Source: an uncultured Paracoccaceae bacterium
GTDB lineage: Bacteria > Pseudomonadota > Alphaproteobacteria > Rhodobacterales > Rhodobacteraceae
Direction of reading: 5' to 3'
Length of the DNA stretch: 64,000 nucleotides
NCBI GenBank assembly: GCA_947494445.1
Contig: CANLVD010000001.1
Location: 248,001-312,000 of the forward strand
Part shown: positions 15,200-25,276 of the stretch, piece by piece
Position numbering within the stretch: position 1 is the stretch's first letter
Layout: the number at the start of each line of letters is the position of its first letter
The notes under the pieces: model-generated
Told to the model about the DNA's origin: nothing
The model's input: only the letters and a program-made list of their open reading frames with translations
Database searches by the model: none
Translations under genes and position numbers: made by a program

Positions 15200-16795
15200 A
15201 TGTCCGAAATACTGAAATTATCCGCGCTGGGCCTGATTGCCCTTTTTGCGGCCATCGCCGCCAATATGGGGATGGATCTGGCCTATCAGGTACATGCCGT
15301 CCTGATCATGCTGATCGCCGCTGGCATGTTCATCTGGATCCTGCGCTCCGTCGGCGAGGATAAACCGGCGCCTGCAAATCAGAACGAATATATGGACGAC
15401 GTGGTCCGGGCAGGGGTGATCGCGACCACCGTCTGGGGCGTGGTGGGCTTTCTGGCAGGCACCTATATCGCATTCCAGCTGGCCTTCCCCGCTCTCAACC
15501 TTGATCTTCCGTGGACAACATTCGGAAGGCTCAGACCGCTGCACACGTCGGCGGTCATCTTTGCGTTCGGAGGGAACGCCCTGATTGCCACCTCATTTTA
15601 TGTGGTGCAGCGCACGTCTGCGGCACGTCTGTGGGGTGGCAATCTCGCATGGTTTGTCTTCTGGGGATACCAGCTCTTCATTGTGCTGGCCGCAACCGGA
15701 TACGTGCTCGGAGCCACACAATCCAAGGAATATGCCGAGCCGGAATGGTATGTCGACATCTGGCTGACCCTTGTCTGGGTGTCCTATCTGGCCGTTTTCC
15801 TTGGCACGATCATCAAACGCCGCGAGCCGCATATCTACGTGGCCAACTGGTTCTTCCTCAGCTTCATCGTGACCGTCGCGATGCTGCATCTGGTCAACAA
15901 CCTCAGCCTGCCCGTGTCGATCTTCGGCTCGAAATCCGTGCAGCTGTTCTCGGGCGTGCAGGACGCGCTGACCCAGTGGTGGTACGGACATAACGCCGTC
16001 GGCTTCTTCCTGACTTCGGGGTTTCTGGGCATGATGTACTACTTCATCCCCAAGCAGGCTGATCGTCCGGTCTACAGCTACAAGCTCTCCATCATCCACT
16101 TCTGGGCGCTGATCTTCCTGTATATCTGGGCCGGTCCGCACCATCTGCACTACACTGCCCTGCCCGACTGGGCGCAGACGCTGGGCATGGTGTTCTCGAT
16201 CATGCTCTGGATGCCCTCATGGGGCGGTATGATCAACGGCCTGATGACCCTCTCGGGTGCCTGGGACAAACTGCGCACCGACCCGGTTCTGCGGATGATG
16301 GTGGTCTCGGTCGGCTTCTATGGCATGGCCACGTTCGAGGGTCCGATGATGTCCATCAAGGCCGTCAACAGCCTCAGCCACTATACAGACTGGACTGTCG
16401 GACATGTGCATTCCGGTGCGCTGGGCTGGAACGGCATGATCACCTTCGGGGCGCTCTACTTCCTTGTGCCACGTCTGTGGAACCGCGAGCGTCTCTACTC
16501 GCTCAGCCTCGTGTCCTGGCACTTCTGGCTCGCGACCATCGGGATCGTGCTCTACGCCGCTTCGATGTGGGTGACCGGCATCATGGAAGGCCTGATGTGG
16601 CGCGAAGTCGACGCGCAGGGTTTCCTTGTCAACAGCTTCGCCGACACGGTGAGCGCGAAACTCCCCATGTATGTTGTCCGTGGACTGGGCGGTGTTCTCT
16701 ATGTCGCCGGTGCTCTGATCATGGCCTACAACCTGTGGAAAACCGCCACCTCCCCTGAATCCCAGACCACCGCGCAAGCGGTCCCAGCCGAGTAA
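15200..16795 (+). CDS. ccoN: cbb3-type cytochrome c oxidase subunit I
   Basis: CcoN is the catalytic heme-copper subunit of the high-affinity cbb3 oxidase in the inner membrane. The 531-residue protein has about 12 membrane segments plus two extra N-terminal ones. Conserved histidines for the low-spin heme and heme b3-CuB are seen in [49 protein letters not shown] and [19 protein letters not shown]. The open frame begins at 15059, but ATG 15200 follows GAGGGGTG and the FNR box, so the longer version would start inside the promoter. It heads ccoNOQP. Confidence 0.97.
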   Translation: MSEILKLSALGLIALFAAIAANMGMDLAYQVHAVLIMLIAAGMFIWILRSVGEDKPAPANQNEYMDDVVRAGVIATTVWGVVGFLAGTYIAFQLAFPALNLDLPWTTFGRLRPLHTSAVIFAFGGNALIATSFYVVQRTSAARLWGGNLAWFVFWGYQLFIVLAATGYVLGATQSKEYAEPEWYVDIWLTLVWVSYLAVFLGTIIKRREPHIYVANWFFLSFIVTVAMLHLVNNLSLPVSIFGSKSVQLFSGVQDALTQWWYGHNAVGFFLTSGFLGMMYYFIPKQADRPVYSYKLSIIHFWALIFLYIWAGPHHLHYTALPDWAQTLGMVFSIMLWMPSWGGMINGLMTLSGAWDKLRTDPVLRMMVVSVGFYGMATFEGPMMSIKAVNSLSHYTDWTVGHVHSGALGWNGMITFGALYFLVPRLWNRERLYSLSLVSWHFWLATIGIVLYAASMWVTGIMEGLMWREVDAQGFLVNSFADTVSAKLPMYVVRGLGGVLYVAGALIMAYNLWKTATSPESQTTAQAVPAE

Positions 16796-16806
16796 AGGAG
16801 GGCATC

Positions 16807-17532
16807 ATGGCACTTCTCGACAAACACCGCGTCATCGAAAAGAACGCAACCCTGCTTATGGTGCTCAGCTTTCTGGTGGTCACTATCGGCGGGCTGGTGG
16901 AAATCGCGCCGCTTTTCTGGCTCGACAACACCATTGAAAAGGTCAAGGGCGTGCGCCCCTATTCACCGCTCGAAATGGCGGGGCGCAACATCTACATCCG
17001 GGAGGGCTGCTATACCTGCCACTCCCAGATGATCCGCCCGATGCGCGACGAGGTCGAACGCTACGGCCACTACTCGCTGGCTGCCGAAAGCATGTATGAC
17101 CACCCGTTTCAGTGGGGCTCAAAGCGGACGGGGCCGGATCTGGCCCGGGTCGGCGGCCGCTATTCGGATGAATGGCATGTCCAGCACATGGAGAACCCTC
17201 GCGATCTGGTTCCGGAATCGGTTATGCCTCCCTATGGCTTCCTGATCGAAACCCGTCTGGATGGGTCAGACATCGCCGATGTTCTGTGGGCCAACCGCAT
17301 GGTCGGCGTGCCCTACACGGATGAGATGATTGCCGAGGCCGAGCGTGATTTCCGCGCGCAGGCCGATCCCGACAGCGACTATGACGCGCTTCTGGAACGC
17401 TATCCCGGCGCGCAGGTCCGCAACTTCGACAGCCAGCCGGGCGTGTCCGAACTCGATGCGCTGATCGCCTACATGCAGATGCTTGGCACGCTGGTCGATT
17501 TCTCGACCTTCCAACCCGATCAAAGCCGCTGA
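16807..17532 (+). CDS. ccoO: cbb3-type oxidase subunit II (monoheme cytochrome c)
   Basis: The 241-residue protein has an N-terminal membrane anchor (residues about 14-36) and a periplasmic cytochrome c domain with heme site C68-Y-T-C71-H72 in [14 protein letters not shown] Met-containing loop (SVMPPYGFL) provides the sixth ligand. It passes electrons from CcoP to CcoN. AAAGGAGG at the ccoN stop is its ribosome binding site. Length and order are typical. Confidence 0.97.
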   Translation: MALLDKHRVIEKNATLLMVLSFLVVTIGGLVEIAPLFWLDNTIEKVKGVRPYSPLEMAGRNIYIREGCYTCHSQMIRPMRDEVERYGHYSLAAESMYDHPFQWGSKRTGPDLARVGGRYSDEWHVQHMENPRDLVPESVMPPYGFLIETRLDGSDIADVLWANRMVGVPYTDEMIAEAERDFRAQADPDSDYDALLERYPGAQVRNFDSQPGVSELDALIAYMQMLGTLVDFSTFQPDQSR

Positions 17533-17546
17533 CGGAGGGCAGGCAC

Positions 17547-17726
17547 ATGGATCTCTATTCTTTCCTTCGCGAAATGGCTGACAGCTTCGGTCTGCTCGCG
17601 CTCACCCTGATCTTCATCGGTGTGGTTGTGTTCGCATGGCGGCCCGGCAGCCGGGCGTTGCATGACGACATCGCCCAGATCCCGCTGCGAAACGATGATG
17701 CGCCCATCCCCGAGGAGAAGCAGTAA
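17547..17726 (+). CDS. ccoQ: cbb3-type oxidase subunit CcoQ (FixQ)
   Basis: A 59-residue open frame lies exactly between ccoO and ccoP. It has one membrane segment (about residues 15-33, [18 protein letters not shown]) followed by [16 protein letters not shown], the conserved CcoQ tail, and an acidic end. CcoQ stabilises the cbb3 complex. GGAGGG lies upstream of the ATG, and the last base of its TAA is the first base of the ccoP ATG. Confidence 0.95.
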   Translation: MDLYSFLREMADSFGLLALTLIFIGVVVFAWRPGSRALHDDIAQIPLRNDDAPIPEEKQ

Positions 17727-18586
17727 TGGCCGACAAGAACAATACGTCTGAACCGGACAAGACCGGCCACAGCTGGGACGGCATCGAGGAATACAACAAC
17801 CCCCTGCCACGCTGGTGGCTCTGGACCTTCTATGTCACCATCGTCTGGGCACTGATCTACACGATCCTCTATCCCGCCTGGCCGGGCATCAACAGCGCCA
17901 CACCGGGTATTCTGGGCTACTCGACCCGGGCCAATGTGGCCGAAGAGATCGAAGCGGTTTCGGAGGCGAATGCCGGTCTGGATGCGCGGCTGGTCGAAAC
18001 CGAACTTGGTGAGGTGATGGCCGATGCCGATCTTGCCCGCTATGTCACCGCAGGCGGCGCGGCCGTCTTCCGCACGTATTGCGCGCAGTGCCATGGCGCG
18101 GGTGCCGCCGGTGTCGTCGGTGGATACCCGAACCTGCTGGATGATGACTGGCTCTGGGGCGGCACCAAGGAGGAGGTCTATCAGACCATCGCCCATGGCA
18201 TCCGCTGGGAAACCGACGATGACACCAGATATTCAGAGATGCCCGCCTTCGGTGAGGTTCTGTCGAGTGCCGAGGTGAAATCGGTGGTGGAATTTGTCCT
18301 GCAAATCGGGGGCGAGGATCACGACGCAGACCGCGCTGCCCTTGGTGCTCCGATCTTTGCGGACAATTGCGCCAGTTGCCACGGTGATGCGGGCATCGGC
18401 GACCCATCGCTCGGCGCGCCGAACCTGACCGACGCGATCTGGCTCTATGGCAGTGACCGCGAAGCGCTGAGCGCAACTGTCCGCTATGCCCGCTTCGGGA
18501 TCATGCCGGCCTGGACCGGGCGTCTGACGGAGTCCCAGCTCCGGCAGGTCACGCTTTACGTCCATCAGCTGGGTGGGGGTGAGTAA
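17726..18586 (+). CDS. ccoP: cbb3-type oxidase subunit III (diheme cytochrome c)
   Basis: The 286-residue protein has a cytoplasmic N-terminus with the family motif [14 protein letters not shown], one membrane helix (about residues 32-50), and two periplasmic cytochrome c domains with heme sites C119-A-Q-C122-H123 and C215-A-S-C218-H219. It accepts electrons from soluble cytochrome c and passes them to CcoO. It overlaps ccoQ by one base and ends the ccoNOQP unit; 97 bases with an FNR-like box follow. Confidence 0.97.
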   Translation: MADKNNTSEPDKTGHSWDGIEEYNNPLPRWWLWTFYVTIVWALIYTILYPAWPGINSATPGILGYSTRANVAEEIEAVSEANAGLDARLVETELGEVMADADLARYVTAGGAAVFRTYCAQCHGAGAAGVVGGYPNLLDDDWLWGGTKEEVYQTIAHGIRWETDDDTRYSEMPAFGEVLSSAEVKSVVEFVLQIGGEDHDADRAALGAPIFADNCASCHGDAGIGDPSLGAPNLTDAIWLYGSDREALSATVRYARFGIMPAWTGRLTESQLRQVTLYVHQLGGGE

Positions 18587-18626
18587 ACCCCCGCGTCCGC
18601 GGTGTTTCCTTCACTGCGGACGCAAC

Positions 18627-18640
18627 TTGATCTGGCTCAA
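18627..18640 (+). promoter_or_regulatory. FNR-like box upstream of ccoG
   Basis: TTGATCTGGCTCAA matches TTGAT-N4-ATCAA at nine of ten positions (C for A in the right half). It lies 62 bases before the ccoG ATG at 18702, so ccoGHIS probably has its own low-oxygen promoter in addition to read-through. Confidence 0.65.
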
Positions 18641-18701
18641 GGCAGACCCCCGGTTTGCCTTTTAAAGCTGTAGCAACATCAGCTTGGATCCATTCGACAT
18701 C

Positions 18702-20129
18702 ATGACCACCAGCCAACCGATACCGCAGGAACCGCCGCAGCTTTACGCCGCGCGTGAGCCGATCTTCCCCAAACGCGTCTCCGGCAAGTTCCGGGCGTTG
18801 AAATGGTGGATCATGGGCGTGACCCTTGCGATCTACTATCTGACACCATGGATCCGTTGGGACCGTGGCCCGAACCTGCCCGATCAGGCGGTTCTGGTCG
18901 ATCTGGCCGGGCGCAGGTTCTACTTCTTCTGGATCGAGATCTGGCCGCATGAGTTCTACCTCGTGGCCGGCCTGTTGATCATGGCGGGCATTGGCCTGTT
19001 TCTGTTCACGGCAGCACTTGGCCGGGTCTGGTGCGGTTATACCTGCCCGCAAACGGTCTGGACCGATCTGTTCATTCTGGTTGAGCGCTGGATCGAAGGT
19101 GACCGGAATGCCCGCATCCGTCTCTGGCGTTCGTCCTATGACTTGAAGAAGTGGCGTCTCAGGTTGACCAAATGGACAGCCTGGCTGCTGATCGCGATTG
19201 CAACCGGCGGCGCCTGGGTTTTCTACTTTGCCGACGCGCCAACCCTTCTGGTCAATCTTCTGACCCTTGAGGCCCCCTTTGTGGCCTATGCATCCATCGG
19301 TGTCCTGACCGCCACGACCTTCGTCTTTGGCGGATTCATGCGCGAGCAGGTCTGCATCTACATGTGCCCATGGCCCCGCATTCAGGCCGCCATGATGGAT
19401 GAAGAGACCCTGACCGTATCTTACCGCGAACATCGCGGCGAGCCACGTGGCAAGAAGCACGAGAACCGCACCGGCGACTGCATCGATTGCATGGCCTGCG
19501 TCAATGTCTGCCCGATGGGCATCGACATCCGCGACGGGCAGCAACTTGAATGCATCACCTGTGCGCTCTGCATCGATGCCTGCGACGACATCATGGACAA
19601 GATCGGCAAACCGCGCGGCCTGATCGATTACCTGACCCTGTCCGATCAGGTGCGCGAAGAGGCAGGCGGCGCGCCGAGACCCATCTGGCAGCACATTCTT
19701 CGTCTGCGCACCATGATCTACACGGCGATCTGGGCCGCAATCGGCGTGGGTCTGGTCGTAGCCCTGTTCATCCGCCCCGAGATCGACCTGACAGTCGCGC
19801 CGGAACGCAACCCGATTTTCGTCACCCTCTCGGACGGCTCGATCCGCAACGCCTACGAGGTGCGTCTGCGCAACAAGCATGGCGACGAACGCGAATTCCG
19901 CCTCTCGATCACATCTCAGGATCCGCTGCGCATCGGTCTTCAGGGAACACCCACTCTCAGGGTCATGGTGCCTGCTGACAGCAGCTTCAACCAGCGCGTC
20001 TACATCACCGCAAGGTCCGACCTCGAAGCCGCCTCGCAATCGCAATCCGATGTGCGCATCTGGGTGGAAGACATGACCAACGGTGACCGCGCCCATGCCG
20101 ACACAGTGTTTCACGGAGACAGCCAATGA
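18702..20129 (+). CDS. ccoG: cbb3 oxidase assembly protein CcoG (FixG/RdxA), 4Fe-4S cupric reductase
   Basis: CcoG is a membrane iron-sulfur protein that reduces copper for cbb3 oxidase assembly. About five membrane segments surround two ferredoxin-like 4Fe-4S sites: CIDCMACVNVCP and CITCALCIDACD. The GRVWCGYTCPQTVWTD and CIYMCPWPRIQAAM motifs are typical, and an Ig-like periplasmic C-terminal domain follows. ATG 18702 (475 residues) is preferred to ATG 18684. Its stop overlaps the ccoH start by four bases. Confidence 0.95.
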   Translation: MTTSQPIPQEPPQLYAAREPIFPKRVSGKFRALKWWIMGVTLAIYYLTPWIRWDRGPNLPDQAVLVDLAGRRFYFFWIEIWPHEFYLVAGLLIMAGIGLFLFTAALGRVWCGYTCPQTVWTDLFILVERWIEGDRNARIRLWRSSYDLKKWRLRLTKWTAWLLIAIATGGAWVFYFADAPTLLVNLLTLEAPFVAYASIGVLTATTFVFGGFMREQVCIYMCPWPRIQAAMMDEETLTVSYREHRGEPRGKKHENRTGDCIDCMACVNVCPMGIDIRDGQQLECITCALCIDACDDIMDKIGKPRGLIDYLTLSDQVREEAGGAPRPIWQHILRLRTMIYTAIWAAIGVGLVVALFIRPEIDLTVAPERNPIFVTLSDGSIRNAYEVRLRNKHGDEREFRLSITSQDPLRIGLQGTPTLRVMVPADSSFNQRVYITARSDLEAASQSQSDVRIWVEDMTNGDRAHADTVFHGDSQ

Positions 20130-20605
20130 TCCTTTCAGAGAAAAACCCGCTGACCGGCCGCAAGGTTCTGATCATCACCGTCACGGCTTTCGCCTTCATC
20201 ATTGCTGCGAACATGACCTTGCTGTTCTCCGCCTTGAACAGCTTTCCGGGGCTGGAGACCAAGAACTCCTACGTTGCCTCCCAGGCCTTTGACCGCGAGG
20301 AAATCGCACAATCCGCCCTGAACTGGACAGTCACGCTGAAGGCAACACGGACCGGACTGGAACTGCGGTTTCTTGATGCAGATGGCCTGCCCATTCAGCC
20401 CGAAGGCGTCACCGCCACCATTGGTCGCGCGACGTCTTCCAAGGACGACCAGACCCTTACATTCAGCCCCTATCTGAACAGGTTTGAGGCTATTGCCCCC
20501 ATCGCACCGGGGCAGTGGATCGTGTGGCTGAGCGCGACCGCACCCGACGGAACGGCCTTTCGCCAGCGCCGCGCGGTCGAGTTGAAGGCAGATCGCGATG
20601 GCTGA
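20126..20605 (+). CDS. ccoH: cbb3 oxidase assembly protein CcoH (FixH)
   Basis: The 159-residue protein opens with GRKVLIITVTAFAFIIAANM, the single membrane anchor of the FixH family, followed by a periplasmic beta domain; SYVASQAFDREE is a typical tract. CcoH is needed for assembly and stability of the cbb3 complex. It overlaps ccoG by four bases and ccoI by eight bases, consistent with translational coupling. Confidence 0.93.
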   Translation: MILSEKNPLTGRKVLIITVTAFAFIIAANMTLLFSALNSFPGLETKNSYVASQAFDREEIAQSALNWTVTLKATRTGLELRFLDADGLPIQPEGVTATIGRATSSKDDQTLTFSPYLNRFEAIAPIAPGQWIVWLSATAPDGTAFRQRRAVELKADRDG

Positions 20606-22766
20606 GATCACGCTTCCCGCCGCCTGCCCGGCCTGCGTCGGCCATGTCACAGCAGATGTGCCTGACACCGGCATCCGCTTTTCCGTACCTTCGGTCCATT
20701 GCGTGGCCTGCATCTCAAAGGTTGAACGCGCGGTCTCGGCTTTGCCCGGAGTTAAGTCAGCCCGCGTGAACCTGTCGCTCAAGCGATTGCACGTCGACGC
20801 CAGATCCTCTGCCGAAATGGAACAGCGGATCATTGCAACCCTTGCAGACATCGGCTTTGACGCCTTCGCACTCGATGACGAGGCGCTGCTGGCCGTACGG
20901 GATGACGTCGGGCGCAGCCTGCTTGCCAAACTGGGCGTCGCCGGTTTCGCGATGATGAATGTCATGCTTCTGTCGGTCGCGGTCTGGGCCGGGGCGGATG
21001 GGACAACCCGCGACCTGCTTCATTGGGTCTCTGCCGTGATCGCGCTGCCGACGATTGCCTATGCCGCAACGCCTTTTTTCACCAAGGCCCTGCGCGCCCT
21101 GCGCAAGGCCCGACTGAACATGGACGTGCCGATCTCACTGGCCATTCTGCTGGCCACCGGCCTGTCGCTGTTCGAGACGATGATGCAGGGCGAAGAAGCG
21201 TATTTCGACGCCGCCCTGTCGCTCACCTTCTTCCTGCTCGCCGGGCGCTATCTGGACCACCGCACCCGCTCCATGGCCCGTTCCGCAGCGGCTGAACTTG
21301 CCGCGCTCGACATGCCTTACGCCTTTGTCAGAGGGGCGGCTGGACTGACCCGCGTGCGCACCTCCGATCTGTCCAAGGACACCGTCGTGACCGTGCCTCA
21401 AGGCGGCAAAGTCCCGGTTGACGGGCAGACGCTTGGCGATGTGGTCGAGGTCGACAATGCCTTTCTGACCGGTGAAACACGGCCCCTTGTCATCCACCCC
21501 GGTGGCCGGGTCTATGCCGGAGCGGTCAATCTGGGTGGCGCTTTCGAGATGAAGGTCACCAATCTGGGACAGGACACGCTCCTGTCGCGCATTCGCGATC
21601 TTGTGGCATTGGCCGAAGGTGCGCGCACCCGCTACACCTCGCTCGCCGACAAGGCCGCACAGATCTACGCGCCCTCCGTGCACCTTCTGGCGCTGGCAGC
21701 CTTTGTTGTCTGGCTGTGGATCAGCGGCGACTGGCGTCACGCGCTCAACATCGCGATTTCCGTTCTGATCATCACCTGCCCCTGTGCGCTGGGCCTCGCC
21801 GTGCCAGCGGTGATGACGGCTGCCGCCGGGCGTCTGTACCGCAAGGGCGTGCTGGTCAAATCCGCAACCGGTCTGGAACGGCTGGCCGAAACCCGCGAGG
21901 TCGTCTTCGACAAGACCGGCACCCTGACCACGGGCGATCCCAAAGTGGTCAACTCCCCGTCTGACGAAGCCCTTGCCATCGCCGCGGGCCTGTCGGCCCT
22001 GTCCGAACATCCATATGCCAAGGCCATCACCCGATTGGCATCCGCGCGTAGTATCACTGCAGCGCCGGTCACGGATGTCACCACCCATCCCGGCCTTGGC
22101 ACCAGCGGTACCGTCGAGGGGCATCCCGTCAGGTTCGGGCGGCAGGACTGGGTTGATCCCGATGCGCCACAGCACGCGGGTCAGGCCGCAAGCAGCCTGA
22201 GCCTGCCATCGGGTGCGCATGAGGTTTTCCTCTTCGAGGACACAGCCCGCAACGAGGCCAAGCCGACCATTGCCGCCCTGCACGATCTTGGCCTGCCGGT
22301 GGCCGTCCTGTCGGGTGACGATCCCCAGATCACGGACAGGCTCTCTGCCGATCTGGGCGCGGATTTCGCCATGGGCGGCCTGCATCCCGATCAGAAACTT
22401 GATAAGATCAAATCCCTGCAAGGCCCCGTCCTGATGGTCGGGGATGGTCTCAATGATGCCGCTGCACTGGCAGGTGCGCATGTCTCCATGTCGCCCGGGT
22501 CCGCCATGGACGCCACCCGGCTGGCGGCTGATTTCGTGCTGATGAACAATCGTCTGGACGTGATCCCGCAAACCATCAGAGTGGCGAAGTCAGCCAGAGC
22601 CCGAATTTTGGAAAACTTCGCGATTGCCGCTGGTTACAATGCAATCGCCATTCCAATCGCCCTTCTGGGATACGCCTCGCCCCTGCTGGCTGCACTGGCG
22701 ATGTCGCTCTCCTCGATCTGCGTGTCCCTCAATGCCGCCCGCCTGCTCAGAGAGGCTAAATCATGA
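20598..22766 (+). CDS. ccoI: Copper-translocating P-type ATPase CcoI (FixI)
   Basis: CcoI exports copper to supply CuB of the cbb3 oxidase. The 722-residue protein has an N-terminal CPAC pair at residues 10-13, an HMA domain with CVAC at 35-38, eight predicted membrane helices, the TGET actuator loop, the intramembrane CPC at 394-396, the phosphorylated Asp438 in DKTGTLTTGD, the SEHPYAKA nucleotide-binding histidine, and GDGLNDAAAL. The order CcoG-H-I-S is that of rhizobial and rhodobacterial clusters. The GTG/ATG choice is not in doubt because the start overlaps ccoH. Confidence 0.95.
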   Translation: MAEITLPAACPACVGHVTADVPDTGIRFSVPSVHCVACISKVERAVSALPGVKSARVNLSLKRLHVDARSSAEMEQRIIATLADIGFDAFALDDEALLAVRDDVGRSLLAKLGVAGFAMMNVMLLSVAVWAGADGTTRDLLHWVSAVIALPTIAYAATPFFTKALRALRKARLNMDVPISLAILLATGLSLFETMMQGEEAYFDAALSLTFFLLAGRYLDHRTRSMARSAAAELAALDMPYAFVRGAAGLTRVRTSDLSKDTVVTVPQGGKVPVDGQTLGDVVEVDNAFLTGETRPLVIHPGGRVYAGAVNLGGAFEMKVTNLGQDTLLSRIRDLVALAEGARTRYTSLADKAAQIYAPSVHLLALAAFVVWLWISGDWRHALNIAISVLIITCPCALGLAVPAVMTAAAGRLYRKGVLVKSATGLERLAETREVVFDKTGTLTTGDPKVVNSPSDEALAIAAGLSALSEHPYAKAITRLASARSITAAPVTDVTTHPGLGTSGTVEGHPVRFGRQDWVDPDAPQHAGQAASSLSLPSGAHEVFLFEDTARNEAKPTIAALHDLGLPVAVLSGDDPQITDRLSADLGADFAMGGLHPDQKLDKIKSLQGPVLMVGDGLNDAAALAGAHVSMSPGSAMDATRLAADFVLMNNRLDVIPQTIRVAKSARARILENFAIAAGYNAIAIPIALLGYASPLLAALAMSLSSICVSLNAARLLREAKS

Positions 22767-22927
22767 GCCAGCTTGTCATCCTCATCCCGATATCCCTGCT
22801 GCTTGGTCTCATGGGCCTGCTCGCGTTTTTCTGGGCGTTGCGCAGCAACCAGTTCGACGACGCAATGGGCAACAGCCGCCGCATTCTCAGCGACGATCAC
22901 GACGACAGGCCTGCTGGGCGGGATTAA
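22763..22927 (+). CDS. ccoS: cbb3 oxidase maturation protein CcoS
   Basis: A 54-residue frame starts at an ATGA overlap with ccoI. It has one membrane helix (LVILIPISLLLGLMGLLAFF), the family RSNQFDD motif near residue 29, and a charged Asp/Arg tail. CcoS is needed for heme and copper insertion into CcoN. It is the last gene of ccoGHIS. Confidence 0.93.
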   Translation: MSQLVILIPISLLLGLMGLLAFFWALRSNQFDDAMGNSRRILSDDHDDRPAGRD

Positions 22928-23006
22928 TCCAGGGGGTTTGAACTTTACCTGGTCTTCATCTCTCTGCCCCATTGAAACCGGGCACATAGGTGAAACGAGA
23001 TACTGG

Positions 23007-25199
23007 ATGGACGATCAAAGGATCAGTGCCGCCTTGCAAGACCTGTCTGACGACGCCGTATCTGTTGCGCGCGCCGACGACCCGTCTTCGTCCGTCCCCC
23101 AGATCCGCTGGTGCAATCCCGCCTTCTGCAACATGTTTGGCCACAGAAAAGAAGATTTCATCGGCTCGCCCGAAGACAGCCTCTTTGGCACCCATTCCGA
23201 TCCTTACGCGATCGAAGGGATAAACGACGCCTATATCAAGAAAATCTCTCACAGCACGGAAGTGCTCTGCTATCGCCGCGATGGCACGGCCTTCTGGGTC
23301 GATTACCGGACCAAACCAGTATTCAATCAGGCAGGCGAGGTGGAATTCTGGCTCAGCCTGCGCCGTGACATCTCGGAACTGAAAGACCGGGAACAGGAAG
23401 CCAGCACCGCTCTCAGCGAACGGGTTTTCTTCGAAGAACAGATGATGCGCGCCAAGGCAAATGCAGAAGCCGCACAGCGCCGCCTGCTGGACGCGATCAG
23501 CGCGTTGCCTGATGCCTTCGTGATCTATGACACAGACGACAAGCTGGTGGTCTGCAACTCGGAATACCTCAACGTTTATAACGAGGTGCGGGATCACATC
23601 TATCCCGGCGCAAAATTCGAAGACATCCTGCGCGCCGGTCTTGCTCAGGGCCAATACAGGGATGCCATCGGCCGGGAGGAGGAATGGCTTGCCGAGCGCC
23701 TTTACAATCACAGCAATCCCAACAAACCGCATGAGCAGGTCCTCAACGGCAATCGCTACCTGAAGGTACATGAAAAACGCACCGAAAGCGGCGACATCGT
23801 GGGCTGCCGGGTTGACCAGACCGAGATCCGTCGCTCCCAGATGCAGACGCAGAAATATGCCGACGCGCTGGAAAAGGCCAATAGCGACATTCGGCGTCAG
23901 GCGCTTCACGATACGCTAACCGATCTGCCGAACCGAAGGTATCTTGATGAGCATATGACCCAGCGTCGAAAACAGGCGAAACCCGGCATCGGGGTGGCCT
24001 TGATGCACATCGATCTGGACCGGTTCAAGCAGATCAATGACACGTTGGGCCATGCCGCTGGCGACCTTGTGCTCACCCATGTCTCGACCTTTCTGAAATC
24101 GACGCTCGGCGAAGATGACTTTGCGGCCCGGATCGGTGGTGATGAGTTTGTGCTTGTGGTGCCGTCCGAGGGCAATGAGGAAAAGCTCAGGGACATTGGC
24201 CGCAACATCGTCTCGACCCTTGCCCGCCCCCTGCGCTTCGAAGGTCACGTTTGCCGGTTTGGGGCAAGCGTCGGCATTGCCGTCGACCCGGATGTGAAAC
24301 TGACCCCGGAAGAGCTTCTGGTGAATGCCGACGTGGCCCTGTACCGGGCCAAGGAAACCGGCCGCGGCCGCGTTGCCTTTTACACTGATGCCCTCCATCA
24401 GGAGGTTCTGGACCGCAAGCAAACCGCCGACGAGATCCTTGCAGGTCTGGAAAACCGCGAATTCTTTCCCGTCTACCAGCCGCAGTTCGACGCCCAGTCC
24501 CTCGATTTTGCCGGAGTGGAAATGCTGGCGCGCTGGATGCATCCGGTCAAGGGCATCCTGGCACCCGGCGCATGGGGCGAAGTGGCCGATGATCTGGGGG
24601 TCATGGGCCAGATCGAAGGCCAGTTGCTTGATCACGTGAAGCAGGATCTGGCAGCGTTTCAGAGCCGCGGCTCACCGATCCCAAAAGTGTCTTTCAATGT
24701 GGTGGCGTCGCGGATCCTTGACCCCAAACTCGGCCGCCAGCTTGCCAGTCTGATGGATTATGGCACTCGGGCCTCGGTCGAACTTCTCGAAAGCATGTCG
24801 CTTGACCAGCTTGACCCGAAAATGGCCTTTGCCATCGACCAGCTCAAGGATCAGGGCCTGACCATCGAGATTGATGATTTCGGATCCTGCCGGGCCTCCA
24901 TCGTGGCGCTTCTGAATGTCTCGCCCACAAGCCTCAAGATCGACCAGCAGCTGATCATCCCGATGCTGACCTCGGACACCCAGCGCAAACTGGTCCATGC
25001 GATCATCGAAATTGGCCGCGCGCTGGGCATCAATGTGGTTGCCGAAGGGGTTGAGACCTTGCGTCACTGCGAGGTTCTGTCGTCGATGGGGTGCGATGTC
25101 CTGCAAGGCTATGCGCTGGCCCGCCCCATGATGGCGGATGCGTTGAAGGATTTCCTGATCGAAGAGCCCTGGCGACCTGAAAACCGCGAAACCGGCTGA
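23007..25199 (+). CDS. PAS-PAS-GGDEF-EAL cyclic-di-GMP signalling protein
   Basis: The 730-residue cytoplasmic protein has a PAS domain (about 5-135, with a PAC-like end VEFWLSLRRDISELKD), a second PAS (about 160-275), a GGDEF domain and an EAL domain. GGDEF is canonical at residues 377-381, with IDLDRFKQINDTLGH upstream, so diguanylate cyclase activity is plausible; the RxxD inhibitory site is absent. The EAL motif reads EML at 505-507, and DDFGS and AEGVET are kept, so phosphodiesterase activity is uncertain. The frame extends to 22773 over ccoS, but ATG 23007 starts the PAS region. It directly follows ccoS and may share its low-oxygen transcription. Confidence 0.88.
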   Translation: MDDQRISAALQDLSDDAVSVARADDPSSSVPQIRWCNPAFCNMFGHRKEDFIGSPEDSLFGTHSDPYAIEGINDAYIKKISHSTEVLCYRRDGTAFWVDYRTKPVFNQAGEVEFWLSLRRDISELKDREQEASTALSERVFFEEQMMRAKANAEAAQRRLLDAISALPDAFVIYDTDDKLVVCNSEYLNVYNEVRDHIYPGAKFEDILRAGLAQGQYRDAIGREEEWLAERLYNHSNPNKPHEQVLNGNRYLKVHEKRTESGDIVGCRVDQTEIRRSQMQTQKYADALEKANSDIRRQALHDTLTDLPNRRYLDEHMTQRRKQAKPGIGVALMHIDLDRFKQINDTLGHAAGDLVLTHVSTFLKSTLGEDDFAARIGGDEFVLVVPSEGNEEKLRDIGRNIVSTLARPLRFEGHVCRFGASVGIAVDPDVKLTPEELLVNADVALYRAKETGRGRVAFYTDALHQEVLDRKQTADEILAGLENREFFPVYQPQFDAQSLDFAGVEMLARWMHPVKGILAPGAWGEVADDLGVMGQIEGQLLDHVKQDLAAFQSRGSPIPKVSFNVVASRILDPKLGRQLASLMDYGTRASVELLESMSLDQLDPKMAFAIDQLKDQGLTIEIDDFGSCRASIVALLNVSPTSLKIDQQLIIPMLTSDTQRKLVHAIIEIGRALGINVVAEGVETLRHCEVLSSMGCDVLQGYALARPMMADALKDFLIEEPWRPENRETG

Positions 25200-25276
25200 C
25201 AGCCCCGGCAATTTCACTGGCCGCGCTTCCGCGAATGTCCTACCCACTTTCCAGATCGACAAAAGGGGCAGGAACC

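Noticed and set aside
18549-20126. 525-codon open frame on the minus strand
   Set aside because: It is antisense to ccoG over its full length; its product is His/Asp/Arg-rich without family pattern, as expected for the shadow of a GC-rich gene.
21135-22571. 478-codon open frame on the minus strand
   Set aside because: It lies antisense to ccoI, a confidently identified P-type ATPase, and has no motif of its own.
22773-23006. Upstream extension of the GGDEF-EAL protein
   Set aside because: It overlaps the confident ccoS gene in another frame and has no PAS-like pattern before residue 1 at 23007.
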